In this document: one piece after another, positions 51,596 to 60,032 of the stretch | Numbering within the stretch: position 1 is the stretch's first letter | Layout of the letters: each line of letters opens with the position of its first letter | From: Evansella alkalicola | Lineage (GTDB): Bacteria; Bacillota; Bacilli; Bacillales; Salisediminibacteriaceae | Length of the DNA: 64,000 bases | Assembly (NCBI RefSeq): GCF_019042735.1 | Contig: NZ_JAHQCR010000070.1 | Coordinates: 1-64,000, forward strand | Direction of reading: 5' to 3' | Position numbers and translations under genes: made by a program | The notes under the pieces: generated by a model | Database searches by the model: none | What the model saw: the letters and a program-made list of their open reading frames with translations, nothing else | What the model was told of the DNA's origin: nothing

Positions 51596-52357
51596 ATGAA
51601 AAGAAAAGAAATGGTCAAATTGTTAGGTGAATTTTTAGGAGTGAAACCAAAGTTTCTTAACGCACCAACCTTTAATTACGAAATTGTAACCGAAGAGGAA
51701 ACCTACACCATCGACAGGCTTGGAACAATCACAACTTCAACTGGAGAAGTAAAGACTTACGAAGAGATTATTAACCCACCAGCACCGAAAGAAGAGCCAG
51801 AGCAGCCGGCCGAAGAAAAGCATGAGCCCTTAGAGATTGACGGTTTAGAAGTTACGCTTCCGCTAGAAGGGCACACCGGAACCACCCTACGAAATCTAGT
51901 AAACATGCTTTTTAGCAAGCAGCACCTAATCATAAAGGCTTTTGAAATGACCGAGCCACTGATGGATGGAACCTTTGCAGAGGATTTAAGCTCCAAGGAA
52001 GTTAGCACTTTTGAAGAGTTTAAGAAAGCACTCGAGGAAATCGGAAAGGAAAAGATCCCAGGCCTAACCTTTGATTTTGAAATAGAAACCTTCACGATCA
52101 AGCTAAAAGCGCCAAACTTGGACCCGGATAAGATTGCAGCCTTTCAAGACCTCGCCGTACTCATTAACCAAAGTGCCCAAAAGCAAAAACGGGCATCGTT
52201 TAAACAAGCACAGGACGACAATCCGAAATACGCCTTCCGAACATGGCTCATTCGCCTAGGGATGAATGGCAGCGAATATAAAACAACAAGGAAAGTGCTA
52301 CTTGCAAACCTTGAAGGAAGCGGAGCCTTTAGAAAAGCGGGTGAGCCGAATGAATAG
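51596..52357 (+). CDS. Phage/mobile-element protein of unknown function, 253 residues
   Basis: A soluble protein of three parts. The N-terminal domain is small (MKRKEMVKLLGEFLGVKPKF, then a beta hairpin). A Pro/Glu-rich linker (PPAPKEEPEQPAEEK) spans about residues 60-80. The C-terminal domain of about 170 residues has FEIETFTIKLKAPNLDPDK and a basic helix (KRASFKQAQDDNPKYAFRTWL). I know similar proteins in Firmicutes prophages and conjugative elements but no function. It is controlled by the leader element just upstream. It overlaps the next gene by 8 bases. Confidence 0.75.
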   Translation: MKRKEMVKLLGEFLGVKPKFLNAPTFNYEIVTEEETYTIDRLGTITTSTGEVKTYEEIINPPAPKEEPEQPAEEKHEPLEIDGLEVTLPLEGHTGTTLRNLVNMLFSKQHLIIKAFEMTEPLMDGTFAEDLSSKEVSTFEEFKKALEEIGKEKIPGLTFDFEIETFTIKLKAPNLDPDKIAAFQDLAVLINQSAQKQKRASFKQAQDDNPKYAFRTWLIRLGMNGSEYKTTRKVLLANLEGSGAFRKAGEPNE

Positions 52358-52580
52358 GGAAACCTACCGAGCGATGATACGAGGGTTGATTGCTACCATC
52401 ATTGAAAAAGAGGTAGTGCTTGGCGAAGCAGATGCAAAAGAAAGTGTACTCACCATTCTCGATTTGCTTGAGGATTTAGACCTTTTTTGGAACAGCGACA
52501 TGGAATTCGAAGAGAATGCCGAACACCTTCAGCGTTTCATCAACACAACTCGAGAAAAGTACACATTGGGGAGGCAGTGA
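52350..52580 (+). CDS. Small helical phage protein, 76 residues
   Basis: It starts MNRETYRAMIRGLIATIIEK and is almost entirely helical and acidic (VLTILDLLEDLDLFWNS, LQRFINTTREKY). The ATG at 52350 lies within the end of the preceding gene with a GCGGGTGAG site. The stop shares a base with the next start, so the three genes from 51596 form one translated unit. No family recognised. Confidence 0.7.
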   Translation: MNRETYRAMIRGLIATIIEKEVVLGEADAKESVLTILDLLEDLDLFWNSDMEFEENAEHLQRFINTTREKYTLGRQ

Positions 52581-52789
52581 TGGATACATTTTTTACTCAA
52601 ACACACTGTGACCGATGTGGCGGTAGCTTAAAAGGCGGACGGATTATGTCGATGTACAATACCGATTGCCTGTGCATGACTTGTAAAGACAAAGAGTCAA
52701 AACAGGACGACTATGATGAGGCGGTTAAAGCCGATCATGAGGAAATCAAGAAGGGAAATTACAATTATAAAGGAATTCACGGCCAATAA
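52580..52789 (+). CDS. Small zinc-binding phage protein, 69 residues
   Basis: It begins MDTFFTQTHCDRCGGSLKGG and carries a second knuckle CLCMTCKDKESKQ, giving a four-Cys zinc ribbon in the first 35 residues. The C-terminal part is charged and helical, ending NYNYKGIHGQ. GGGGAGGCAGTG is the ribosome site. Similar proteins are widespread in mobile elements of Firmicutes. Function unknown. Confidence 0.75.
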   Translation: MDTFFTQTHCDRCGGSLKGGRIMSMYNTDCLCMTCKDKESKQDDYDEAVKADHEEIKKGNYNYKGIHGQ

Positions 52790-52794
52790 TTAAC

Positions 52795-52847
52795 TTGCTA
52801 TCCCCTGCTTTTAGAGTGATGTATAGACATACCAAAACGCAGGGAGG
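52795..52847 (+). promoter_or_regulatory. Repeated leader element, copy 2
   Basis: TTGCTA at 52795-52800, CCCTGC (52803-52808) pairing with GCAGGG-type bases at 52839-52844 (one internal mismatch then TTT/AAA), loop TTAGAGTGATGTATAGACATACC, and GGGAGG as ribosome site. The stem sequence differs from copy 1 at a paired position (T-A to C-G) while the loop is conserved. Confidence 0.6.
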
Positions 52848-52857
52848 TAAGTTACAC

Positions 52858-53073
52858 ATGGTTAAAGATGAGGAACGAATGCTGCAGGGGAATGTTGATG
52901 CATTACGAGGTATGGAACTTCTAGTGAAGCAAAAAAGGGATTTACTAGCATCCGGATATCAAAAAGATCAAATGTTTTTAATGCCGGGAATGTTAGTTTT
53001 AAAGCTTGAAGATGGTGAAGTACGCTGGATGGTTTTTGAAGGGGAGTTCAAGATGGAAATATGGAAGGCATAA
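52858..53073 (+). CDS. Small phage protein of unknown function, 71 residues
   Basis: It starts MVKDEERMLQGNVDALRGME, has a helix (LLVKQKRDLLASGYQKDQ) and then a beta hairpin (GMLVLKLEDGEVRWMVFEGEF). Start at 52858 after GGGAGG. It is the sole gene under the second leader element. The family is not recognised. Confidence 0.7.
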   Translation: MVKDEERMLQGNVDALRGMELLVKQKRDLLASGYQKDQMFLMPGMLVLKLEDGEVRWMVFEGEFKMEIWKA

Positions 53074-53155
53074 AAAATACAAAAGTTAACGCTTAGGAAT
53101 CGGGTCTATCAAGAGATAGGCTTTTTCTTTTGTTCAATTTGAGGAGGTGAAAGCT

Positions 53156-53662
53156 ATGGCAGGTAAAGGAAGGCCGCCAAAACCAACAGCGATAAAAGAA
53201 CTGGAAGGTAATCCGGGAAAACGACCTTTGAATAAAAACGAACCGAGGCCGGTGAAAAAGGCACCGAAATGCCCGTCATGGCTGGAGCCTGATGCGAAAA
53301 AAGAATGGCGGAGACTTTCTGAAGAATTAGAAACGATGGGGTTATTAACACATGTTGATATGGCTGCCTTTGCTGGCTATTGCCAGGCTTATGCGAGGTG
53401 GAAAGAAGCGGAAGAGTTTATTTCAAAGCACGGTTCGATTTTAAAGACCAGCTCAGGCTATATCCAGCAGATCCCACAGGTATCGATTGCTCAGCAAAAC
53501 TTAAAACAAATGCGAAACTTTTGCTCGGAACTGGGGCTTAGTCCGTCTGCAAGAAGCAGGCTGAATATTAACAATTCAGGTAACACGGTCGAAGGTGACG
53601 AGATGGAAGAGCTGCTTTTATCTATTCCGAAAGCAGAAGACATTATGAACAGCTCGGATTAG
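53156..53662 (+). CDS. Terminase small subunit, P27 family
   Basis: A 168-residue DNA-recognition subunit. The basic N-terminus GKGRPPKPTAIKELEGNPGKR is the P27-family signature. It continues with PSWLEPDAKKEWRRLSEEL and LLTHVDMAAFAGYCQAYARW, and ends in an acidic segment. GAGGAGGTG lies ahead of the ATG at 53156, and the upstream GTG is within that site. It binds the packaging site and hands DNA to the large subunit encoded next. Confidence 0.94.
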   Translation: MAGKGRPPKPTAIKELEGNPGKRPLNKNEPRPVKKAPKCPSWLEPDAKKEWRRLSEELETMGLLTHVDMAAFAGYCQAYARWKEAEEFISKHGSILKTSSGYIQQIPQVSIAQQNLKQMRNFCSELGLSPSARSRLNINNSGNTVEGDEMEELLLSIPKAEDIMNSSD

Positions 53663-53687
53663 GTCGATCAGGAAGGAGGAGATAGTT

Positions 53688-55244
53688 ATGCCTTATAGTG
53701 AGGCCCATGCCAATCATGCAGTGAATTTTATCCAGAACTTAAAACTGACCAAAGGGAAATGGGCCGGGAAACCGTTTATCCTTCTCCCTTGGGAACTTGA
53801 TTTGGTGAAGAAGCTTTTTGGCACGTTGCGGGAAGATGGTACAAGACAATATCGCACCTCCTATGTGGAAATAGGAAAGAAAAACGGCAAGTCAGAACTT
53901 GGTGCTGCCATTGCTCTTTATATGCTTTTGGCTGACGGTGAACCAAATGCTGAAGTATATGTAGCTGCTTGTGACCGCCAGCAAGCCAGTATCATTTTTA
54001 ATACGAGCGTCAATTTTGTGGAAGGAAACAGGACGTTATCAAAAGTTACGAACACAGTCCGTTCTACTAAACGAGTTGTTTATCCGAAGACGGGAAGCTT
54101 TTATCAAGTATTAAGTTCAGACGTAAAATCGAAATCAGGGATCAACGCATCATGTGTAATCTTAGATGAAATCTGGACGTATCCGAATGCGGACTTGGCA
54201 AAGATGCTCACCACAGGTTCTGGTGATGCGAGAAGCCAACCGCTCTTTCTTTATTTGACGACAGCCGGGAATAAACTCTCCGGCTATGGATGGGAAATGC
54301 ATTGTAAAGCGAAAGACATCTTAGATGGGAAAAGGGTCGATCCTACATTCCTTTCTATCATTTATGGATTAGAAGAAGATGCAGACATTGAAGATGAAAA
54401 CAATTGGTACAAGGCTAATCCTAGTCTTGGTCACACCATTCAAATAGATCGAGTTAGGGAACATTATCAGCAAGTAAAAGATGACCCAGCAGACTTGGCG
54501 CTTTTTAAGCAGCTACGGTTGAACATGTGGTTAAAACAAGAAATCAAATGGATGCCGATGGACAAATGGGATCATTGTAACTTTGTTGTCGATCCAGAGG
54601 AGTTGAAAGGTCGGGTTTGTTACGGTGGCTTGGATTTATCATCTACCAGTGACGTTACCGCTTTTGTTTTAGTCTTTCCACCTGAAGATGAAGACGACAA
54701 ATACCAGGTGTTGCCTTTCTTTTGGTTGCCAGAAGAAACGTTGCCTCAAAGGGTAAAACGAGATGGTGTACCTTATGATATTTGGAATAAACAAGGGTTG
54801 TTAAATCTTACAGAAGGAAACGTGGTCCACTATGGCTTTATTGAGAAGTTCATTGAAAAGCTAGGGGAGCAATATAACATCCGAGAAATTGTTTATGACC
54901 GCTGGGGAGCTACTCAAATGAGTCAAAATCTAGAGGGAATGGGCTTAACAGTTGTTCCTTTTGGTCAAGGGTTCAAAGATATGTCACCACCAACCAAGGA
55001 AATGATGCGACTCGTATTAAGTAAACAAGTTGCTCATGGTGGACATCCGGTTCTTCGTTGGATGGCAGATAACATTGTCGTTAAGACCGATCCCGCTGGC
55101 AACATTAAAGTGGATAAGGAGAAATCAACGGAGAAAATTGATGGCATTGTCGCAATGATTATGGGACTGGCTCGAGCGATGGTAAATCCAACTGATGATG
55201 GAAGTTCGATATATGATGAGCGGGATATGATTATTTTAGGTTAA
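53688..55244 (+). CDS. Terminase large subunit
   Basis: A 518-residue packaging motor. The ATPase domain has the P-loop-like YVEIGKKNGKSELGAAIAL at about residue 62 and Walker B SCVILDEIWTY at about 155, followed by the coupling motif LYLTTAGN. The C-terminal RNase H-like nuclease has YGGLDLSSTSDVTAF with the first acidic residue and IVYDRWGATQM. Length and order match HK97-type enzymes. GGAAGGAGG precedes the ATG. Confidence 0.95.
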   Translation: MPYSEAHANHAVNFIQNLKLTKGKWAGKPFILLPWELDLVKKLFGTLREDGTRQYRTSYVEIGKKNGKSELGAAIALYMLLADGEPNAEVYVAACDRQQASIIFNTSVNFVEGNRTLSKVTNTVRSTKRVVYPKTGSFYQVLSSDVKSKSGINASCVILDEIWTYPNADLAKMLTTGSGDARSQPLFLYLTTAGNKLSGYGWEMHCKAKDILDGKRVDPTFLSIIYGLEEDADIEDENNWYKANPSLGHTIQIDRVREHYQQVKDDPADLALFKQLRLNMWLKQEIKWMPMDKWDHCNFVVDPEELKGRVCYGGLDLSSTSDVTAFVLVFPPEDEDDKYQVLPFFWLPEETLPQRVKRDGVPYDIWNKQGLLNLTEGNVVHYGFIEKFIEKLGEQYNIREIVYDRWGATQMSQNLEGMGLTVVPFGQGFKDMSPPTKEMMRLVLSKQVAHGGHPVLRWMADNIVVKTDPAGNIKVDKEKSTEKIDGIVAMIMGLARAMVNPTDDGSSIYDERDMIILG

Positions 55245-55323
55245 GTTTTGCGTTTATGCTTTAATTGTTTGTCATTTGAGCATGAAAGCAAAATTTAATG
55301 GAGAAAGGAGTGATGAAAAACGT

Positions 55324-56580
55324 ATGTTTGAATTTCTAAAAGGATTTTTTAAAGCCCGTGATAATCCTACTGACAGAGTCAGCTCGGCACCAAACTTTTA
55401 CATGGGACAAAGTGTGTCAGGGGCAATGGTGAATGAGCGAAGTTCGATGCAGACAACAGCGGTATTTGCATGTGTTCGAATCATTGCGGAGACGGTCGCT
55501 TCCTTACCATTACACACCTATAAGTATGCCGGTGATGGAAAAGAAAAGATGGTTGACCATCCATTGTACAGGATCCTCCATGACGAACCGAATCCGGAAA
55601 TGACGTCCTTTACAATTAGAGAAACGATCATGACACACCTTCTATTGTGGGGGAATGCGTACTGCCAAATCATTCGAAATGGTCGTGGTGATGTGATTGG
55701 CCTTTATCCTTTGCTCCCAGATAAAATGACTGTGGACCGAGACGGAAGGGGTGACCTTTATTATGCCTACAAAAAAGAGGGTATTACTCATTACCTTGGG
55801 CCAGAAGAAGTATTACACATACCAGGTCTAGGCTTTGATGGCGTGATGGGGTACTCCCCAGTCGCCCTTGCTAAAAATGCCATTGGCCTGAACATTGCAG
55901 CTGAAGAATATGGAGGTCGGTTCTTCGCTAATAATGCCACTCCTAGTGGGGTCCTTTCTACAGAAGGAACGATTAAAAACCCGACAAAAGTGAGAGATGC
56001 TTGGCAAGCAGCTTATGGTGGCAGTGGCAACAGTAACAAGGTAGCTGTTTTAGAAGATGGTTTGAAATACCAAGCCATTAGCATGCCCAATTCCGATGCA
56101 CAGTTTTTAGAAACTCGGAAGTTTCAGATTGAAGAGATCTGCCGAATATTTCAGGTGCCACCTCACATGGTTGCCGATTTAAGTAAAAGTTCGTTTAGTA
56201 ACATTGAGAATCAATCCATCAGCTTTGTGGTCCATACCGTCAGACCATGGATTGTAAGAATTGAACAGGCGATGAACCGTAAACTTTTTAAAGAAAGTGA
56301 GAAGGGACAATGCTTTGTATCTTTTAATGCCTCTGCCCTCATGCGTGGGGATTACAAATCACGAATGGATGGGTACGCCATTGGTATTCAGAACGGATTT
56401 TTCTCTGTTAATGATGTAAGGCGCATGGAGAACTTGGACCCGATTGCTGCTGAAGAAGGTGGTGACCTTTACTTAACAAATGGCAACATGCTCCCACTGA
56501 AGATGGCAGGAGCTTATGCAAAGAAAGCGTTAAAAGAGAGTGAGGGGGAGGCTGATGAAGTAGATGAAACAACAACTTAA
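55324..56580 (+). CDS. Phage portal protein (HK97 family)
   Basis: A 418-residue portal subunit forming the dodecameric DNA channel. Typical segments are MQTTAVFACVRIIAETVASLPLH, PLYRILHDEPNPEMTSF, TIMTHLLLWGNAYCQIIRN and VLHIPGLGFDGVMGYSPVALAK. The C-terminus is acidic. The start MFEFLKGFF at 55324 lies 13 bases after AAAGGAG; an ATG at 55282 in the same frame is possible but has no site. It follows terminase and precedes the protease as usual. Confidence 0.93.
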   Translation: MFEFLKGFFKARDNPTDRVSSAPNFYMGQSVSGAMVNERSSMQTTAVFACVRIIAETVASLPLHTYKYAGDGKEKMVDHPLYRILHDEPNPEMTSFTIRETIMTHLLLWGNAYCQIIRNGRGDVIGLYPLLPDKMTVDRDGRGDLYYAYKKEGITHYLGPEEVLHIPGLGFDGVMGYSPVALAKNAIGLNIAAEEYGGRFFANNATPSGVLSTEGTIKNPTKVRDAWQAAYGGSGNSNKVAVLEDGLKYQAISMPNSDAQFLETRKFQIEEICRIFQVPPHMVADLSKSSFSNIENQSISFVVHTVRPWIVRIEQAMNRKLFKESEKGQCFVSFNASALMRGDYKSRMDGYAIGIQNGFFSVNDVRRMENLDPIAAEEGGDLYLTNGNMLPLKMAGAYAKKALKESEGEADEVDETTT

Positions 56581-56648
56581 CTAAGATAAAAGGCGACAGC
56601 ATCTCAATATTGAGGTGTATTTTTTATGCCCAAAAGGAGGTTTGAAAA

Positions 56649-57428
56649 ATGGATAAATTTTGGCGCTGGGTAACGAATGAAGCCGGAGAAAAGCCAGTAC
56701 GCACACTGCACATGGAAGGGTACATCGCTGAGTCCTCTTGGTTTGATGATGACATCACCCCTAAGCAGTTTAAAACAGAGCTTTATGGCACTGGGAATGT
56801 AACAGATGACATCGTTGTGAAAATCCATTCCCCAGGTGGTGACTGCTTTGCGGCAGCGCAAATCTACAACATGTTAAAGGAATATCCAGGACACATCAGT
56901 GTTCAGGTCGATGGGCTTGCTGCAAGTGCTGCCTCTGTGATTGCCATGGCAGGCGACGAGGTGGTTGTTTCACCACTATCGGTGTTAATGATCCACAACC
57001 CGGCTATGTTCATTGGTGGGGAAGTGTCGGATCTGGAGGCTGGAATTAATCTTTTAAGCGAAGTCAAAGAGAGCATTATCAATGCTTATCAGATTAAAAC
57101 CGGTCTTTCGAGAACAAAAATCGCTCACATGATGAATGCAGAAACATGGATGAGTGCCCATAAGGCAATTGAATTAAAGTTTGCTGACCGCATTCTTTAT
57201 GAACATGAACCGACGGCTGAAGGGGCTGACGGTTTTATTTTTGACAAGCTAACCGTCACAAACACGTTGATTCATAAGCTACCTGGGGTTCAGGCCAAGT
57301 TACCCAAAATAGTATCCCCCCATGCAACTGATAGTTTCAAAGAACCACAGGATAGCCAAGGGCAAGAAATTCAAATTCCAGTAGACCAGCTAGAAAAACG
57401 GCTGGAACTGATTAAAAATTGGAGGTAG
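56649..57428 (+). CDS. ClpP-like prohead maturation protease
   Basis: A 259-residue serine protease of the ClpP/S14 fold that cleaves scaffold and capsid precursors. The oxyanion region is KIHSPGGDCFAAAQIYN. The nucleophile Ser is in VDGLAASAASVIAMAGD (about residue 93). The His is in SVLMIHNPAM (about residue 116). The C-terminal 60 residues are an extra helical tail of likely scaffold or targeting function. AAAGGAGG is the ribosome site. Six bases separate it from the capsid gene. Confidence 0.94.
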   Translation: MDKFWRWVTNEAGEKPVRTLHMEGYIAESSWFDDDITPKQFKTELYGTGNVTDDIVVKIHSPGGDCFAAAQIYNMLKEYPGHISVQVDGLAASAASVIAMAGDEVVVSPLSVLMIHNPAMFIGGEVSDLEAGINLLSEVKESIINAYQIKTGLSRTKIAHMMNAETWMSAHKAIELKFADRILYEHEPTAEGADGFIFDKLTVTNTLIHKLPGVQAKLPKIVSPHATDSFKEPQDSQGQEIQIPVDQLEKRLELIKNWR

Positions 57429-57434
57429 AAAAAT

Positions 57435-58625
57435 ATGAATAGAATTCAAGAGTTACGAGAAAAACGAGCAAAGGTCTGGGATCAAGCCAAGAAGTTTTTA
57501 GATGAGCGTCGTCAGGAAAATGGCCTTATTTCACCTGAGGACAATGCCACCTATGAAAAGATGGAAAAGGAAGTTGTAGACCTTGGGAAAGAGGTAGAAC
57601 GATTAGAACGTCAAGAAGCAGTGGACCGAGAACTATCAGCTGCGGTTTCCAAACCGTTAGCCGGTCGCCCTGAAAAATCAAAAGAAGGAAAGACAGGTAG
57701 AGCGACTGATAATTACCGAACAGCTTTCTGGGGTGCAATGAGAAACAAGATGAACCCTTCCGTGCAAAATGCCTTACAAATTGGCCAAGACTCTGAAGGT
57801 GGTTTTCTTGTTCCAGATGAATACGAGCAACAATTAATTCAGGCATTAGAAGAAGCGAATGTATTACGACAGCTGTGTAATGTTATTAATACAAGTCATG
57901 GCGATAGAAAAATTCCAGTGGTAGCCAGTCACGGAAGTGCAGCTTGGATGGATGAAGAGAGTGCCTTCCAAGAAAACGATGATACGTTCACCCAAGTAAG
58001 TCTTTCAGCGTATAAGCTTGGCACGATGTTAAAGGTATCTGATGAGCTTTTACACGATAGCTTCTTTGACCTTGAAGGGTATGTGGCTGAAGAGTTTGCA
58101 AGAAGAATTGGTGCTGCTGAAGAAGAAGCGTTCCTTTTAGGAAATGGTAGCAGCAAACCGACTGGACTTCTTAATAGTACTGGTGGGGCTAGCCTTGGAG
58201 TGACAGCTTCAAGTGCCACTGCGATTTCAATGGATGAAGTGTTTGATTTGTATCATAGCTTGAAGTCAGCTTATCGAAAGAATGCAACATTTGTGGTGAA
58301 TGATGCAACAGTGAAAGCCATTCGAAAGCTAAAAGATGGACAAGGGCAGTATTTATGGCAGCCTTCTGTCACTGCAGGTACACCAGATACGATTTTAAAT
58401 CGCCCGGTGCAAACTTCTCAGTACATGCCAACAGCTGCTGCTGGTGAGAAAACGATACTTTTCGGTGATTTCAATTACTACTGGATTGCGGATCGTCAAG
58501 GACGAACCTTTAAGCGATTGAACGAATTATATGCAGCAAACGGTCAAGTTGGCTTCTTAGCTTGGCAACGACTTGATGCCAAACTGATTCTTCCTGAAGC
58601 AGTGAAGGTGCTCCAACAAAAATAG
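57435..58625 (+). CDS. Major capsid protein, HK97 fold
   Basis: A 396-residue capsid precursor. Residues 1-90 are a charged coiled-coil delta domain (QELREKRAKVWDQAKKFLDE, EKMEKEVVDLGKEVERLERQE) presumably removed by the protease. The HK97 core begins around GQDSEGGFLVPDEYEQQLI, with LKVSDELLHDSFFDLEGYV, EEAFLLGNGSSKPTGLL and ILFGDFNYYWIADRQG. TTGGAGG is upstream and a GGTAG/CTACC hairpin lies 15 bases after the stop. Confidence 0.95.
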   Translation: MNRIQELREKRAKVWDQAKKFLDERRQENGLISPEDNATYEKMEKEVVDLGKEVERLERQEAVDRELSAAVSKPLAGRPEKSKEGKTGRATDNYRTAFWGAMRNKMNPSVQNALQIGQDSEGGFLVPDEYEQQLIQALEEANVLRQLCNVINTSHGDRKIPVVASHGSAAWMDEESAFQENDDTFTQVSLSAYKLGTMLKVSDELLHDSFFDLEGYVAEEFARRIGAAEEEAFLLGNGSSKPTGLLNSTGGASLGVTASSATAISMDEVFDLYHSLKSAYRKNATFVVNDATVKAIRKLKDGQGQYLWQPSVTAGTPDTILNRPVQTSQYMPTAAAGEKTILFGDFNYYWIADRQGRTFKRLNELYAANGQVGFLAWQRLDAKLILPEAVKVLQQK

Positions 58626-58641
58626 TAAATAACGATAGGTA

Positions 58642-58670
58642 GTCTCTTCATTGGGGCTACCTATTTGAAT
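58642..58670 (+). terminator. Hairpin after the capsid gene
   Basis: TAGGTAG and CTACCTA form a stem with a loop of about 14 bases followed by TTTGAATT. It is weak as a terminator and may instead stabilise or process the abundant capsid mRNA. Confidence 0.45.
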
Positions 58671-58688
58671 TAAAGGAGGGGAACAACC

Positions 58689-59210
58689 ATGGGGTATAAC
58701 ACAAAGAATTACACCGAACAGGGTGGAGAGAAAACGGTCATTGGTGGTGAGCTAACCATTGAAAAGAGTGGGAAGTTAACTTTTGACGGAAGTGAAGTTT
58801 CTCAAGCTACTTTCCAATCTGATAGTGAAGCTTCTTCTGTTGCTGGGATCGTTTCTGATTTTAATAAATTGCTAGGAAAGCTGAGGAGTGCAGGGGTGGT
58901 GTTTCCGGAAGCACCACTGATTACGATTTTAATAGAACCGCTGGATATTACCGTAACGGAAGGCAGCATTGAAGAAAGTCTTGGTCTTGAAGCTAGCGTT
59001 ACGGGCAGTGGAGACCTCGCTTATCAATGGTATAGCAATACAACGGAAAGTGATAGTGGCGGTACATTGATTGAAGATGCTACTGATCCTGTTTTTGTAC
59101 TTCCTACTGATATAACTGCAGGTACGTATTATTACTACTGTGTTGTTAGTGCTGAAGAAGCTGAAAATGTGACTTCTAGAGTCATAACTGTAACGGTTGA
59201 GGAAGCGTAA
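58689..59210 (+). CDS. Head fibre/decoration-like protein with Ig-like domain
   Basis: A 173-residue protein. Residues 1-80 have a head-fibre-like pattern (KTVIGGELTIEKSGKLTF, FNKLLGKLRSAGVVF). Residues 80-173 form an Ig-like domain (LAYQWYSNTTESDSGGTLI, ITAGTYYYYCVVSAEEAEN). The Ig-like part closely resembles the C-terminus of the tail protein at 60855. Ig-like domains on phage surfaces are thought to bind glycans. AAAGGAGGGG is the ribosome site. Confidence 0.8.
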   Translation: MGYNTKNYTEQGGEKTVIGGELTIEKSGKLTFDGSEVSQATFQSDSEASSVAGIVSDFNKLLGKLRSAGVVFPEAPLITILIEPLDITVTEGSIEESLGLEASVTGSGDLAYQWYSNTTESDSGGTLIEDATDPVFVLPTDITAGTYYYYCVVSAEEAENVTSRVITVTVEEA

Positions 59211-59234
59211 TGAAAGTGACCGGTGGTGGTTAAC

Positions 59235-59546
59235 GTGAGCGCACTACTTGAAAAGGTAAAAGCAAACCTCATTATCAGTCATGACGAGGATGATGCCCTT
59301 ATCGAAAGCTATGTTGCGGCTGCCAAATCTTATGCCGAGAGCTTTCAGCAATTAGATGAGGGCTATTACAACGAATATCCCATATCATCAGCTACCGAGC
59401 AAGGAATTATCATGCTGGCTACTCATTTTTATGAGAGTCGCGATGGTTCCAGCGGTGGCTTTTTTGGTAACAACTTCAGAGCAGGTGATCAAGTTTGGAA
59501 AACCGTCCATCTCTTACTTCGTACAGGCAAGGAGTGGAAGGTCTGA
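59235..59546 (+). CDS. Head-tail connector protein (gp6-like)
   Basis: A 103-residue helical protein of the gp6/DUF3199-type connectors: LLEKVKANLIISHDEDDALIESYVAAAKSYAESF, TEQGIIMLATHFYESRDG and DQVWKTVHLLLRTGKEW. The GTG at 59235 is preferred because GGTGGTGG lies before it; a GTG at 59223 is in frame. It should dock onto the portal ring. Confidence 0.85.
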   Translation: MSALLEKVKANLIISHDEDDALIESYVAAAKSYAESFQQLDEGYYNEYPISSATEQGIIMLATHFYESRDGSSGGFFGNNFRAGDQVWKTVHLLLRTGKEWKV

Positions 59547-59559
59547 GGGAGGAAGGCTC

Positions 59560-59727
59560 ATGAAATTCAGCAAGCAGCATCGAAAAAAGCAAAAGCGCTG
59601 TTATCGAAAAGGGAGAAAGAAAAACCGGAACAGAGACAATCGTGTGGAGAAGGTAGAGAAGGAAGTTAAGCAGGTAGGTGTGGATGATGAGTTTAGGGAA
59701 GATGAATATTTTTGTCGATATTTTTAA
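59560..59727 (+). CDS. Small highly basic protein between connector genes, 55 residues
   Basis: It begins MKFSKQHRKKQKRCYRKGRK, so the first 30 residues are almost all Lys/Arg. An acidic end (DDEFREDEYFCRYF) follows. GGGAGGAAGG stands 6 bases before the ATG, a stronger site than those of its neighbours. It overlaps the following gene by about 40 bases in another frame. The family is not recognised; nucleic-acid or procapsid contact is a guess. Confidence 0.65.
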   Translation: MKFSKQHRKKQKRCYRKGRKKNRNRDNRVEKVEKEVKQVGVDDEFREDEYFCRYF

Positions 59728-60016
59728 TCGAAATCAATCAAAAGATAGTGAGGGCTTTGTCACACAAATAGACGATTTCGTCGCCAGTGTCAGAGCCTTT
59801 CGAGAAGAACGGCATGGTTCAAGGAAGTGGGCCAACTTGGCAGCATTTACAGATGCCAATGCGATTTTTAAGTTTCGAAGGGTACCAGGATTAGAGATTC
59901 GAAGTGGCATGCTATTTGTTTGTGATAAAAGTAGATACACCGTTATTAGTGTAGAAGACATTAACGGAATGTACACGGAGGTCCTCGCTGAAAAAATAGA
60001 GCCTTCAAAGGCATAG
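59687..60016 (+). CDS. Head-tail adaptor protein
   Basis: A 109-residue protein of the SPP1 gp16-like/phage head-tail joining family: NIFVDIFNRNQSKDSEGFVTQ, VRAFREERHGSRKWANLAAF and FKFRRVPGLEIRSGMLFVCDKSRY. ATGs at 59684 and 59687 are both possible; GGTAGGTG is upstream. Its position between connector and gp10-like gene is normal. Confidence 0.85.
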   Translation: MSLGKMNIFVDIFNRNQSKDSEGFVTQIDDFVASVRAFREERHGSRKWANLAAFTDANAIFKFRRVPGLEIRSGMLFVCDKSRYTVISVEDINGMYTEVLAEKIEPSKA

Positions 60017-60032
60017 TAGGGAGGTGAACGAC

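Noticed and set aside
47851..52789. Small zinc-ribbon phage genes at 47851 and 52580 as further Com paralogues
   Set aside because: Their Cys spacing and flanking residues differ from the 37237/37616 pair, and no structured element follows them.
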